Assembly (NCBI RefSeq): GCF_040939455.1
Contig: NC_134104.1
Location: forward strand, 142,636,501-142,700,500
DNA: 64,000 bases
Reading direction: 5' to 3'
Source of the DNA: Microcebus murinus
Taxonomy: Eukaryota > Chordata > Mammalia > Primates > Cheirogaleidae
A program made the translations under genes and the position numbers. Below the pieces are notes generated by a model. It was not told the DNA's origin and did not search any database. It worked only from the letters and a program-made list of their open reading frames with translations. Shown in pieces: positions 23,960 through 35,849 of this stretch. The stretch's first letter is position 1. The number at the start of each line of letters is the position of its first letter.

Positions 23960-24400
23960 AGTATGAAATGTCGGTTCTTGGTGCGCTAATGGCCAGAGAA
24001 TGACAGACACACTGAAAGCAAAGTAAGCACAAAAATGAGGTTTATTGTGGAGAGAAATATAGGATTATAGAGCAAGAGCAGGATATAGGTTTATGGAGCA
24101 TGATACATATGCTATGGATGATGACCAGACCCATTGTTGTAGCAAAAGAGAGAGAGAGAGCTTGCTTATGATCTGGGTCTTGTCTTACAGTGTCCGAATA
24201 GGAACCTCCCTGTGGTTCAGATGTCATCATGAAACCACTTTGATGGACAGTTGGGAGTTATACGACCTGAGTCTTACTACACTTGCAGATCTCCCATGAG
24301 CCTCTCTGAAAGCCAGTTGTTCCAGGTCGTTTTCCAGACTCTACTGTACCTATGCTGCTTGTCATAGATACAATAGAGAATCTGAAGGATAGCATTTAAA
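23960..24400 (-). repeat. Possible LTR relic, antisense (tentative)
   Basis: AAAATGAGGTTTATTGTGGAGAG near 24033-24055 is, in reverse, a CAATAAACCTC polyadenylation region of the kind common in retroviral LTRs. The composition changes across about 23960-24400. I cannot find both ends or a duplication, so this is a suggestion only. No viral genes are present. Confidence 0.25.
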
Positions 24401-24868
24401 AAATAATTAAAAGTTTTAAGTAAAATCTAGAATTTAGAATCATTGTATTTTTTCTGTTTTAATGCTAAAAGATTTGTTCTATATTAATAATAATAATGAA
24501 TTAAACAGTCTTCAACTACTCCCTGCTATCTTTCTCTTCTACATCAGCTTTTGGTTGGTGATATTAGTATTTTAACAACATCATGATTTACAGACTTTAC
24601 ATTTGATTTTCTACCAACGTTCATGGAATAGGTTAGTTTTCGTTCAGTATCTAAATGCATTACTGCATATTACTAGTAATTTTATCATGATGTATATTTC
24701 TGAGTTCCTTATTTTTATTCATCTTTAGATTGTCTTGGCTTTATTTCATAGTTTCGTTTTTGTAAAGGCTCACCTATGGCATATATCTTAAATACTTCAT
24801 GTTCAAACATTCTAGATCATCATGTTTACAAATGAAGCATGGTTTGGTTGGATGCAAAATTTTAAGTT
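24401..24868. other. Unassigned AT-rich DNA
   Basis: I see nothing recognisable. It ends at the possible left flank duplication of the next L1. Confidence 0.4.
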
Positions 24869-24880
24869 ACACCCTTAATT

Positions 24881-25406
24881 TTTTTTCTTTTTTCTTTTTA
24901 GTTATTCTGGATACATAACAGTTGTATATCTTTATATGGTACATGTGATGTTTTGATACAGGCATACAATGTGAATTAATCAAATCAGGATAATTGGGAT
25001 ATCCAACACCTCAGGCATTTAATACTTCTTTGTGTTAGAAACATTCCAATTCCACTCTTTAAGTTATTTTAAAGTGTACCCCAATTTATTGTTGATTATA
25101 GTCACTTTGTTGTGTTATCAAATATTGTTCTTTCTAACAATCGAACTGTATCTTTGCAGCCATTAACCGCACCCACTTTATCCTCCCCTCCCTGCCTCCA
25201 TTCCTATCCTCTAGTAACCATCATTCTACTCTTTGTCTCCATGAAATCAATTGTTTTTAATATTTAGCCCCTACATATGAGTGGAAACATGTGAGATTTG
25301 TCTTTCAATGCTTGGCTTATTTCACTTAACATAATGTTTTCCAGTTCCATCCATGATGTTGTATTACTATATAATATTCCATTACGTATACATAGCACAG
25401 TTTCTG
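24881..25406 (-). repeat. Old L1 3' end, antisense (first part)
   Basis: T-rich tail at 24879-24900, then GGTACATGTGATGTTTTGATACAGG and TCAAATCAGGATAATTGGGAT, closely matching the 3' UTR at 4441. The ORF2 C-terminal end follows to 25406, where a lemur L1 interrupts it. The match resumes at 26784 (TTTATTCTTGTATTTATGGACAC) and runs to about 26885. Confidence 0.87.
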
Positions 25407-26793
25407 CATTTATTCTTTTTTTTTTATTTCAGCATATTATGGGGGTATAAATGTTAAGGTTATATATATTGCCCATGCCCCTCCTCCCACCCTCAAGTCA
25501 GAGCTTCAAGCGTGACTATCCTCCAAACATTTCACATCTCACTCATTGTGTTTGTATATACCCCTCCCCCCTCCTCCCCCCTCCCACTTGCCCAACACCC
25601 CATAAATGTTATTCCTATATGTCCACTTAGGTGTTGATCTGTTAATACCAATTTGCTGGTGAGTACATGTGGTGCTTGTTTTTCCATTCTTGAGATACTT
25701 CACTTAGTAGAATGGGTTCCAGCTCTATCCAGGAAAATACAAAACATGCTATATCACCATTGTTTCTTAAAGCTGAATAGTACTCCATGGTATACATATA
25801 TGACATTTTATTAATCCACTCATGAATTGATGGGCACTTTGGTTGTTTCCACAACTTTGCAATTGTGAATTGTGCTGCTATAAACATTCAAGTGCGGGTG
25901 TCTTTTTCATAAAGTGACTTTTGATCTTTTGGGTAGATGTCCATTTGCTGGATCAAATGGTAGATCTACTTGTATTGCTTTGAGGTATCTCCATATTGCT
26001 TTCCACAGAGGTTGAACTAGTTTGCAGTCCCACCAGCAGTGTAGGAGTGCTCCTATTTCTCCGCATTCATGCCATTTATTGTTTGGGGACTTTTTGATAA
26101 AGGCCATTCTTACTGGAAATAGATGATATCTCATTGCAGTTTTGATTTGCATTTCCCTGATGATTAGAGATGTTAAGCATTTTTTCATATGCTTTTGGCC
26201 ATTATTCTGTCTTCTTTTGAAAAATTTCTGTTCATGTCCTTTGCCCATTTTTGGATACGGTTGTTTGGTTTTTCCTTGTTTATTTTCCTGAATTCTAAAT
26301 AAATTCTAGTTCTCAGCCCTTTACCGGATGTGTAGCTTGCAAAAATTTTCTCCCATTCTGTGGATTGTCTGTTTGCTCTCTTGACAGTTTCTTTGGCTGT
26401 GCAGAAGCTTTTTAATTTTATCAGGTCCCATTTATTTATTTTTGTTGCTGCTGTGATTGCCTTTGGGGTCTTCTTCATAAATTATTTGCCTAGGCCAATG
26501 TCTAGAAGAGTATTTCCAAAGTTTTCCTCTAGGATTCTAATAGTTTCACACCTAAGGTTCAAGTCTGTTACCCAGCGTGAGTTGATTTTTGTGAGAGGTG
26601 AAAGGTGTGGATCTTGTTTCAGTCTTCTACATATGGCTATCCAGTTTTCCCAGCGCCATTTATTGAATAAGGATTCTTTTCCCCAGTGTATGTTTTTGTC
26701 TGCTTTGTCGAAGATTAGTTGACCAGTGGAATAGAACCGAGAACCCAGATATAAAACCATCCTCATATAGCCAACTCATCTTCATTTATTCTT
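25407..26793 (-). mobile_element. 5'-truncated lemur-lineage L1 with TSD and 5' inversion
   Basis: The flanking duplication CATTTATTCTT is exact at 25407-25417 and 26783-26793. Inside, the poly(A) in antisense is followed by a 3' UTR with C-rich text (CCCCTCCCCCCTCCTCCCCCC, about 25562-25582), then the C-terminal part of ORF2 up to 26720. From about 26721 to 26782 the L1 sequence flips strand. The plus strand there encodes [19 protein letters not shown], while the minus strand just before encodes [17 protein letters not shown]. The shared QLIF marks the junction of a classic twin-priming inversion. The relatively intact frames make this one of the younger L1s here. Confidence 0.93.
25642..26720 (-). 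pseudogene. L1 ORF2 C-terminal remnant (frameshifted)
   Basis: Read on the minus strand, the protein runs through four open pieces: 26720-26482 ([36 protein letters not shown]), 26478-26185 ([31 protein letters not shown]), 26248-25907 ([35 protein letters not shown]) and 25887-25642 (KLWKQPKCPSIHEWINKM, MEYYSALRN). The pieces lie in different frames, so there are at least two frameshifts. The endonuclease and reverse-transcriptase domains are absent. The zinc-knuckle cysteines are partly altered (KWHECGEIGALLHCWWDC). Confidence 0.9.
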
Positions 26794-26885
26794 GTATTTA
26801 TGGACACTTACGTTGATTCCAACTCTTGGCTATCGTGCATAGTGCTACAATAAACATGAGAGTGCAGGTATCTTTTCAAGATACT
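26784..26885 (-). repeat. Old L1 3' end, antisense (second part)
   Basis: TTATTCTTGTATTTATGGACACTTACG ... GTGCTACAATAAACATGAGAGTGCAGG continues ORF2 C-terminal antisense after the lemur L1. At about 26885 (GATACTGATTTCCCTC) it passes directly into 5' UTR sequence, with ORF1 and most of ORF2 missing. Confidence 0.85.
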
Positions 26886-27943
26886 GATTTCCCTCTCTTC
26901 TCTCACTCTCTGTGCTGGGTTGCTGGAGTTTGGAAAGGAGTGATGTGAGCACTCCCTCAGGACCACCGCAACTAGGAATGTACCAGGTCAAACCTCAAGC
27001 CAGCCCAGTCTCACTCAAAGCCCTTAGTGACTGTTGCCTGGCTACCTCTTATGTTTATTCAAAGCCCATGGGCTCTTTAGTTAGCAAGTGGTGAATCCTG
27101 CCAGTACTGCATTATTCCTTTCAGGGCAGCATGTTTCCTTCTGACCCAAGGTGGCTCTAGAATTGCCATCCAGGAATCAGGGGCTTCTGGAATCTGATTT
27201 GGTACTTTATTTTTACTGTGTCTAGGCTGGTACCCAAGTTGCAAAACAAAGTCCTCTGAACTCTTCTCCTTCTGTTCCACAAGTGGAAGAAGACTCTCTG
27301 TGAGTTACTCTGCCTGGAGTTGGGCAGAGGGGGTGACACAGCCCTGGCTTAGCTGTCACCAATGGTGGGTCATGTGCATCCCACATCCATTGGCTCCAAG
27401 CCAGCACAGCTTCATGCATTGCCCGAGGACTGCAGCCTTTGCAGCCCAACTGTCCTATGTATTTAGTCCAGGCCCCAGGCTGTTTTTTGTCAGCCGATGG
27501 TGGGGCCACCAGAACTCCAGTTTGGGGGTGGAGGATACCTCTCTGGATAGGCTGGTCAAAATGCTCCCTCTGTGGGCACAGGCAGAATTCTGCCCTGTGC
27601 TGTGTTCCCGTGTGCCAGGACAGCCCTGGGATTCAATGCAAATTATTACAATTGTTTACTCTCCCTCCCCTGGGAACACAGACTCTATCTCTGCTCTGTG
27701 AGCTGGCGCAGCAATTCCAGGCAAATGGGAGATCAGTGGCATAGGCCATGCAAGATTATCTTTTCTGCCCTCTTCTGTGCCTCTTTCTTTAATACAATGT
27801 TAAAACCAGGTAGTAGGATTGCCCACCTGATTTTTGTTTCTTCTGAAGGTGTTTGCTTGCTTGGATAGTTGTTGAATTTGGTGTCTGGGCAGAGGGAGGG
27901 TCACTGGAGCTTTCTACTCAGCCATCTTGCTTTGTGCCCTCTC
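26886..27943 (-). repeat. L1 5' UTR reaching the element's 5' end, antisense
   Basis: The right border reads, on the minus strand, GGGCACAAAGCAAGATGGCT then GAGTAGAAAGCTCCAG. This is the start of a full-length old L1 (family pattern GGGG.AGAGCAAGATGGC.GA.TAG). The 1.06-kb body is richer in GC than its surroundings, as L1M 5' UTRs are. The 133-codon plus-strand frame at 27300-27701 lies in this UTR and is not a gene. Possible element-level target duplication: ACACCCTTAATTTTTT at 24869 and ACACTTTATTTTTT at 27944. Confidence 0.8.
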
Positions 27944-29640
27944 ACACTTTATTTTTTGGTACTATTTATTACTAGAATATCACGTTTCACTTTAATCTGT
28001 ATGCACAAAGTTTTCTCATAGGTGCTGTCATAATTCAGATGTTTCTTTTCTTGTTTTTTCCATTAATTTAATTTTATTTCCAGGAATAATACCATGTATG
28101 CATCAGATATGCTTGTTTTTCTTCTCCTTCCTCTCCCTTCATTACCATTTTCCTTCCCTCCCTCTCTCACTCTTCCTCTCTCTTTCATGTTATTTTGTAT
28201 AACTTCTTGAAGTTTATTAGCAAGTTCCTGGCCACATGACAGATTTGTCTTACCCTTTACATTTCTCTTGATGTGACTTTCATTGTTGCAGTGGCTTTAT
28301 TTTTCTCTTCCATTTCTTTCCTGATCTTGTTTAGTCCATTTTGATCACCTTTGCTTGTCTTATCATCTTATTTTAATTTATCAACATCTCCTACTTGATC
28401 TCCCTTTTCCAATAAAAAAAGTGTTTTCATTATTTTTTCCTAGAACTATAGAGAGCTATTTTAACTCTTTCTGTCTCCTGAAGTAATTATTTTCCCGATG
28501 TATGCTTCCCCTTTATTTTGCTTATTCTTTTACTCCTGATTTTCATAAATGTCAACATCTTTGCCTAGGTCTTATACCACTACCATTTTGATAATTATAA
28601 AGATTTGAATTGCGGTGTTCGCTACATGCTAGAAAATATTGTGGAGTACATAGGAGAGGAATGAGCATGGGTGGTCTGCAACTTATCGTGCAGTTTGTTG
28701 CCCCTCTACTTTCTTATCCCATTTTGTATGTTCTCTGTTCCGGAGATACATTTCCTCTAGAATATTGCAGCTAGGATTGTTCATGAGGCTCTTGAGGAAT
28801 CTGGCCAGGTACAGGAGCCTGTGTTGTGATCTGATGATTTTCCTCCTCCCTTCATCCTTCACCTGGAAGCCTTCCAGGCAGTGTTACACAACCATAAGGC
28901 TGAATTATAAATAACAAGATGATGTGCCTTCAGTTTCTTTCTTTTTCTGCTCCAATTACCTGCCATTCTCTACTTTACATTCATCTTGTCCTTGGTGGCC
29001 AGTAGGATTAATCACATACTTCAGAAGAAAGAAAAGCTATAGCAGGGGGAATTTTCAACTGGAAGCTATAGAGACAGAAATGTCAAAGAACTTCAAATTT
29101 TGAGCTGTGACTGATATTTTTGCTTGCAGAGAATGATGTTATGCTTGATTTATATTGATTTCACAATATACTACAAAAGTAAAATGGGACTGAGATCCAT
29201 ACTGAAGACCACAGGTATAAGCTGGTGAAAAAACGTTTTAAAAATCTTCCCACCAGATACTAGCAAGAAAGGTATGGATGCTGTCATCAGAATTAGTGAA
29301 AATGTATTTTCCTGGATGTAGAGGGATGCTATCACAATGACCTTCTTGGAGTTTCATTCTTCTGCTTGGTTCTGTGGCACTCAGAACATGTAGTAGAATT
29401 CTCAGGCTACTAAATGTTGATGAAACTGGGGATTTTGAACAGGGATGGATTTAATTGTGCCTCTCTTCCATTTTAGCCAGTTAAATCAGGTCTCAGCATG
29501 TCAACGTGAGATGATTACCAGCTTATGGGTGCTTGCACTGGATAGTGTAAACGAGACACAACAGCACATTTCTTAGTGTACAGGGTTTGTTTAGATGATA
29601 TTTCTCGGTATTCCCGAAGTGATGATTTGCTATTGTAAAC
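27944..29640. other. Unassigned DNA
   Basis: No gene seen. 28120-28190 is pyrimidine-rich (CTTCCCTCCCTCTCTCAC...). The rest carries no motif I recognise. Confidence 0.4.
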
Positions 29641-31090
29641 TTTGTTTCTATAAACTGTATTTTATAATGGAGTTTTGGAGAAAAAATTGAAAATATACAT
29701 ACATAAAAAACAACAGAAAAAGCAAAAATATGCCCATCCAATCCCACCACCATGCATAAATACATCCAATTGGTGTTTGTGTGTATATATATACTCTTTC
29801 GTATTTTCTTATTCATATATTTGTTCCTATGAATATACATATAATGAGATCGTAATACAATTTAATTTTTAATTTTCTTTTTTCAAATAACTATATAAAG
29901 AATAATAAATTTATTTTCATACCAACAAAAAACCACTTACAACATAATTTTTTAAAGCTCTTCTCTTATACATTGTTTACCTTTACTTTAGGAATTTTCC
30001 CCTTAATTCTTATTTTAAGCAAACTTTCAAAAATATTTTCCTTCATCACTTAATAAAGTAAACATAGAAGTGGAATTTTTAGATTGAAGAGCATATAAAT
30101 TTGTAAGGCTTCTATTACATTTCATCAAATTGCCTCAAGAAAGTTTGCACTGATTTGTAATTCTGACTTATGTGAGGCTGTCCATCACTCTGCACCATCT
30201 CTTGCACTAACTATCAATCAATAATTATAAGTTAAACTCTAAGTATATGATAGCTTTGTTTATTGAATTTGTACTTTTTAAAATTACTATAATGAGAAAA
30301 TATCATTATAAATTTAACAGTGATTGATAGTTAATTTTAGTTCATTATTAATACCTGTGCAAATTCTTTCATCATGTTTTACTAGTTTGTTTGTTTTTTA
30401 AATGCATGATTGTATGTGGGTATCATATAAATTCACAGCCTGAAATTGACTCTTCTTTGTCCAATATATCATTCACTTTGTCACTTGATTTTTAATTGCT
30501 AATAGAAATTTTACATTAAAAGAAATATGTTAGTTTTTAGGTAATGTGTCCGTATTTTATATTATGGTTCTTGAGTCTACTGTCACAATATGAAATACCT
30601 CAGCAACCCCAAATTATATCTCTGCTCTAATATTTTATTAATTTATTTTATTGCAATTAGATATTATTACAATTATACCTAGTTTGATGTTTGATAGGAT
30701 TCTAACGTACCTCCTCAATTGGTACAAACACAATTTATTGGATTAATTTTTATCCATTGCTTAAAATTCCAATTATATTTTATAAGTGGTTATAATAAGT
30801 TCTTGGGCCTATTTCTCTACTGCGTAGTCATTTTCACTGCTCTGTTTGTCTTTTCTCATACCAAATTCTACTCTCATCTCTCTTTTTCATTCCCCAAATT
30901 TTCAGTTTGCTATTTATTTTTAAGTGTTTGCAGATTAACTAAAGAATAATTTTGTCAAGTTCCTCCTATAATCTCGATGTAATGCTAAGTAGAATCAACT
31001 TGGATAGAATTAGCATCCATACTGTATTGGATCTATGCATCCAAGTATATAATAAGCATGTACTTTTGTGTCACATTTTTCTATTAATGA
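29641..31090 (-). repeat. HAL1/old-L1-like DNA, antisense (tentative)
   Basis: CAAATTGCCTCAAGAAAGTTTGCACTGATTTG at about 30128-30160 and AAGTGGAATTTTTAGATTGAAGAGCAT at about 30068 fit the antisense of old L1/HAL1 3' halves. The start also resembles 46390-46640. AT-rich and heavily decayed, so the borders are approximate. Confidence 0.5.
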
Positions 31091-32390
31091 AATAACAAGG
31101 AGTTGTGGTTGTTTTATGCATTCATTTTTAAAAAGATCCTATACAATTATATTTCCTTTGTGTGTGTGTGTGTGCTTTAATGACTGGGACCTTTCCCCAT
31201 TTCATCCCATCTAATTTTCTTACAAGCCCTTAATGTCTGTGCATCATTATTTAAACTATTCTCTTTTTGAATTTTCTTAATTAGTTCTAATGCTATTGCA
31301 ATTTATTATTTTCAGTTTTTAAATAAACACTATTGCTAAAAATAACTATTATTTGTTGTGTATATATTATATGCCACACTTTGCACTAGACATGGCATTC
31401 ATGAATACAAGGACATGATAATTTGCAGCACTTAATATATACGTAATCTCATCTAATTGCAATGTCCTGGCCAAGAAAAGCCAGATCAATGTCAAACCAC
31501 AATGTTTGTGTCCAATTTTTATTCTTGACTTTGCCTGGGAATTCATCAAATATTTTATTGTTAAGTTAAATATCAAGTATTTATTTAAGATAGAATGCAC
31601 AGTATGCTATTTGTTACATTGAAAATTTTTGTAAGGTATATATGTTAAATATAATCAAATACTTTCAGCATTTTTAGCATCTATCTAGGATTGAATTTTT
31701 ATTGCAATACACCAAAATATTGTGGTCCTATTAATATCTTATATTAATAATCCATGTAATGAGGTTATCTCAAGATTTTGAAAATACTATAACTTTTATT
31801 TTTAAAAACTAATACAATATTTTAATGTCATATTAATTCCTTAGCTAAAGAGTTGTTTGTCCTTAGAACATTTTTCTTTAATAAACATACACAGATTGTT
31901 GAGTACCTGGATTATATTACAAAATAAAAACAAAATTGTTTCTCCAATGAGATTTGTTACCAAAATATTTTACCTTCATCAAATTTTAATTGAAAAGCAC
32001 TATATAATTTTTTTTTGTTCCAGAGCGTATAAATAGCAAAGAAATTATCTGATATAATTTATTCATGAAATCATTTGGATAGGAGCATTTATAAAGGTAG
32101 TTATATTAGTATTTTGGGGCATCTTGAATTTTTAAAATTATTGCTCTGTTAAGGTACATATGTTTGCTTGAGTCAAATTTGGTAATTAATAACTTCATAC
32201 ATGTCCAGTCTATTTACAACTGTGGTTATGTCATCTTTGCAATTGGTAACATTGTTTATTTTATTTTTTCTTGTTTTCTGAAATAACTCAACAAAATACT
32301 CGTCTTTTCCATTAGCTTTTCTTAAGAATAAATTTCTGAGTTTAGTTTTCAGTTTTACTATTCTTTTTTCAATTAATTTTCTGTGTTTTG
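31091..32390. other. AT-rich DNA, mostly unassigned
   Basis: No gene. From about 32200 on, the text could be ORF2 antisense of the next L1, but it is too decayed to say. Confidence 0.35.
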
Positions 32391-35300
32391 CAGATATTTT
32401 CTCTGCCTGTGGCTTGTCTTTTCACTCTCTTAACAGTGACTATCTCATAGAAGTATTTGTTTGTTAAAAGTAATTTATTTAATTTTATCTATCATGCTTT
32501 TGGTGCTGTACCTAAAAAATTATCACCAAACTCAACATCACATAGATTTTCTCTTTTGGTTTCTTATACAAGTTTTATAGTTTCGTATTTTATATTTAGG
32601 TCTATGATACACTTGGAGTTAATTTTGTAAAAGGTCTAAGATCTGTATCTAGATTTTTTTTTTTTTTTGTAAATGTATACTCAATTGTTCCAGCACCATT
32701 TATTGAAAAGACTATGCTTTCTCTAGTGAATTGCCTTTGTTCCTATGTCAAAGATCAATTGACAATGTTTGTGCAAGTCTATTTCTGGGTTCTCTATTGT
32801 TTTATTGATCTATGCATTCATTCTTTAACCAAAACCATGCTGTCTTGATTATCATAGTTTTACAGTAAGTCAAAGTCAGTAGAGTGATTCTTTGAAATTC
32901 TTTTATTTTAGTATTGTCTTTGCTATTCTAGGCCTTTTCCCTTTCCACAAAAACTTTAGAATCAATTTGTCACTATCTAAAAATAATTTGCTGGCATTTT
33001 GATAGGGATTGTGAGAATCTATAGATCACACTGGGAGAACTGACATCTTAGCAATATTAATATTAGTCTTCCAAACTCCATTTATTTAGATCTTCTTTGA
33101 TTTATTTCATGAGTTATATGATTATCAGCACACAGAAACTGTGCCTATTTTGTTAGATTTATATGTAAGTATTTAATTTTGTACAGAGTGCTATTGTAAG
33201 TGATATTGATTTTTAATTTCAGATTCCAGTTGCTTATTGCTGGTATATAACAAAGTAATTTTCTTTGTATATTAACTTGTCTCCTGTGACCTTACTATAT
33301 TCACTTATTCATTCTAGGAGTTTGTTTCATTCTTTGGCATTTTTTGCATAGACAATCAGGTCATCTGTAAACAAAGTTTTATTTCTTTGTTCTCAGTCTG
33401 TACATCTTTTATTGCATTTTCTTATCTATGGTTATCTAGGGATTATTGCAATACCTAGGGATTCTAGTTTGTTGTTGAATAGAAGGGTCAGAAAGGCTAT
33501 GGTTTTGTTCCAGATCTTATTGGGGCAGTGTCCTGTTTCTCATGAATAAATATGATGTTACCTGTATGCTTTCAGTATATAGTAGTTCTTTCCCTCTTAT
33601 CCACAGGGGTTATGTTCCAATATCCCCAACGGGTGTCTGAAATCACGGATAGTACCAAACCCTATATATACTATGTTTATTTCTGTACATACATACCCAG
33701 GATAAAGTTAATTTATAAATTAGGCGCAGTAAGAGATTAACAAAAGTAACTAGGAATAAAATAGGACAATTATAACAATATACTGTAGTAAAAGTTATAT
33801 TAATGTGGTAACTGAAACTGCAAAAAGCAAAACTATGGTTAAGCAGGGAGAGACTATGTTCTTTATCAAGTTGTTGAAGTTCCCCTATACTCCTAGATTA
33901 CTGAGCATTTTTGTCATAAAGAAGTGTTGAATTTTGTCAAATAGTTTTTCTGTATTAATTGATATGATCATATTCTTCTTTAGCCTATTGCTATGGTAGA
34001 CTACATTGATTTAGTTTTTAAATAATAGACCAATCTTATGATTCTGGAATAAATCCCATGGAGCCATGATGCATATTTTTTATACATTGTTGGCTTTGAT
34101 TTGTTAGTATTTTGTTGAGGACTTTTGCATCTATGTTAATGAGAGACATAGAGCTGTAGCTTTCCTTTCTGATAATGTCTTTATCTGGGATAGGGATTAG
34201 AATAATGCTGGTCTCATAGAATGAGAGTAATTATAGCCTCTGCTTCTAATTTTTGGAAGTAATTATGTAAAATGGATATCTTTTCTTCCTTAAATATTTG
34301 GTAGAGTCTACCAGTGACTCTACCATTTAGGCAGGATTGCTTTTTAAAAAAATTTTTATTTATTCAGTTTCTTAAAGAGATAACCCTATTCAGATCATCT
34401 ATCATTTTGAATACGCTTTGGTAATTTATGTCTCTGAAGGAATTAGAACATTTTATCTGAATATGAAGACATAAAGTTATTTGTAGTATTACATTATTTT
34501 CCTTTTAATATCCATGGAATTAATATCATTTCTGATACCAGGAATTTATTTTCTCTCTTTTTTTCTTAGCCTATCTAGAGATTTATTGACAACCTTGATC
34601 TTTTCAGAAAATCAGCTTTGGGTTTTGTGGATATTTTTCTATTGTTTTCCTGTTTTCAATTTTATTGATTCTTACTCTAGTTTTTATTATTTACATTTTT
34701 TGCTTGCTTTAAGTTTAAATTGATATCTTTTCTTATTTTTATACATTGAAACCTTAGGTTACAGATTTCAGGTCTTCCTTTACAATATAGTCACTAAAGG
34801 CTATCGATTTCCCTCTAGCACTGCTTTCACTGCATCCAAAAATTTTGATAAGTAGTTTTTTTATTTTCATTTAATTCAAATTAAATGTCTCTTGAAACAT
34901 TTTATTTGACCTATGTGCTATTTTGAAGTGTGCTGTTTAATTCCTAAATATTTGGGGATTTTCCAGCCATCTTTCTCTTACTGATCTCTAGTTTAATTCC
35001 ATTGTGGTCTAAGAAAATGTTTTGTATAATTTCTATTACTTTAAAACTAGAGTGAGATTTTTTTATGACCCATGATGTCATCTATCTTGTTAAATTTTCC
35101 ATGTGAGCTTGATAGGAATGTGTATTCTGCAATTGTTGGAGTATTCCATGTACGTATCAATTAGAACAGCCACTGATCGTGCTCTTCAGGTCTACCATGT
35201 ATCCTTGTTAAATTTCTACCTGCTTGAAGAGGGATATTCGAGTCTCTAACCACAATAGTGGCTTTTTAAAATTTCTCCTTGAGGTTCTATCAGTTTTTGT

Positions 35301-35849
35301 CTCATATATTCTGACATTCTGTTGTTAAGTTCATAAACATTAAAGATTGTTATATCTCATTGGATAATTGACCCCTTTATTATTATGTATTGCTCCTCTT
35401 TATCCCTGTTAATTTTCCTTATTCTGAACACACTTTTGCTTAAAATTAATACATGTGCTCCAGCTTTTATTAAGCTATATCCCTCCATCCTATTATGTTT
35501 AATCTGTCTAATTCTATTTAAAGTAGATTTCTTATAGACAACATATAGTTGGGCATTGTTAATTTTTTATTCACTCTGACAATTCCTGTATTTTAAATGA
35601 TGTACCTAGGCCATTTTTATTTAAGGTGATTATTGTTACAGACATCTACCAAACCTGTAACTGTTTTATATTTGCTGCATTTGTTATTTAGTTTTTCATT
35701 TTTATAAACTTCTTCTTGTTTTAATTGAACATTTTGTATGATTTCATTTCATTTAATCTCTTATACTATTAATTATTCTTCTTACCTAAAAACATATAAT
35801 AGTTATTCTAGAGTCTATGTGTGAACATATATATATATATACATATATA
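32391..35849 (-). repeat. Long old L1, ORF2 antisense
   Basis: GATATTTTCTCTGCCTGTGGCTTGTCTTTTC marks the left border inside ORF2. It continues collinearly: TCAAAGATCAATTGAC, TGGGAGAACTGACATCTTAG, AGACAATCAGGTCATCTGTAAAC, TTTGTTGAGGACTTTTGCATC, GACAACCTTGATCTTTTCAG. A MER2-type element interrupts it at 33580-33856, and a mariner derivative at 35850-36463. The 3' UTR is absent, so the element is truncated at its 3' side or broken by rearrangement. Confidence 0.87.
33580..33856. mobile_element. MER2-type Tigger nonautonomous DNA transposon
   Basis: AGTAGTTCTTTCCCTCTTATCCACAGGGG at the left and AAAACTATGGTTAAGCAGGGAGAGACTA at the right are the two decayed terminal inverted repeats of the Tigger/MER2 type. 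The inner text (TGAAATCACGGATAGTACC, TATATATACTATGTTTATTTC, TTAGGCGCAGTAAGAGATTAAC) fits MER2. It sits in the L1 with TA at the borders, as expected for a Tc1/mariner-superfamily element. No transposase is encoded. Orientation is not assigned. Confidence 0.82.

Noticed and set aside
23960..24400. Solo retroviral LTR
   Set aside because: Only a reversed AATAAA-type region and a change in composition support it. No TG...CA ends or duplication found, so kept only as a low-confidence entry.
27300..27701. 133-codon open frame, and overlapping frames on both strands to 27868
   Set aside because: It lies wholly in antisense L1 5' UTR sequence. Several frames on both strands are open at once because the UTR is richer in GC and low in stop codons. 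No motif.
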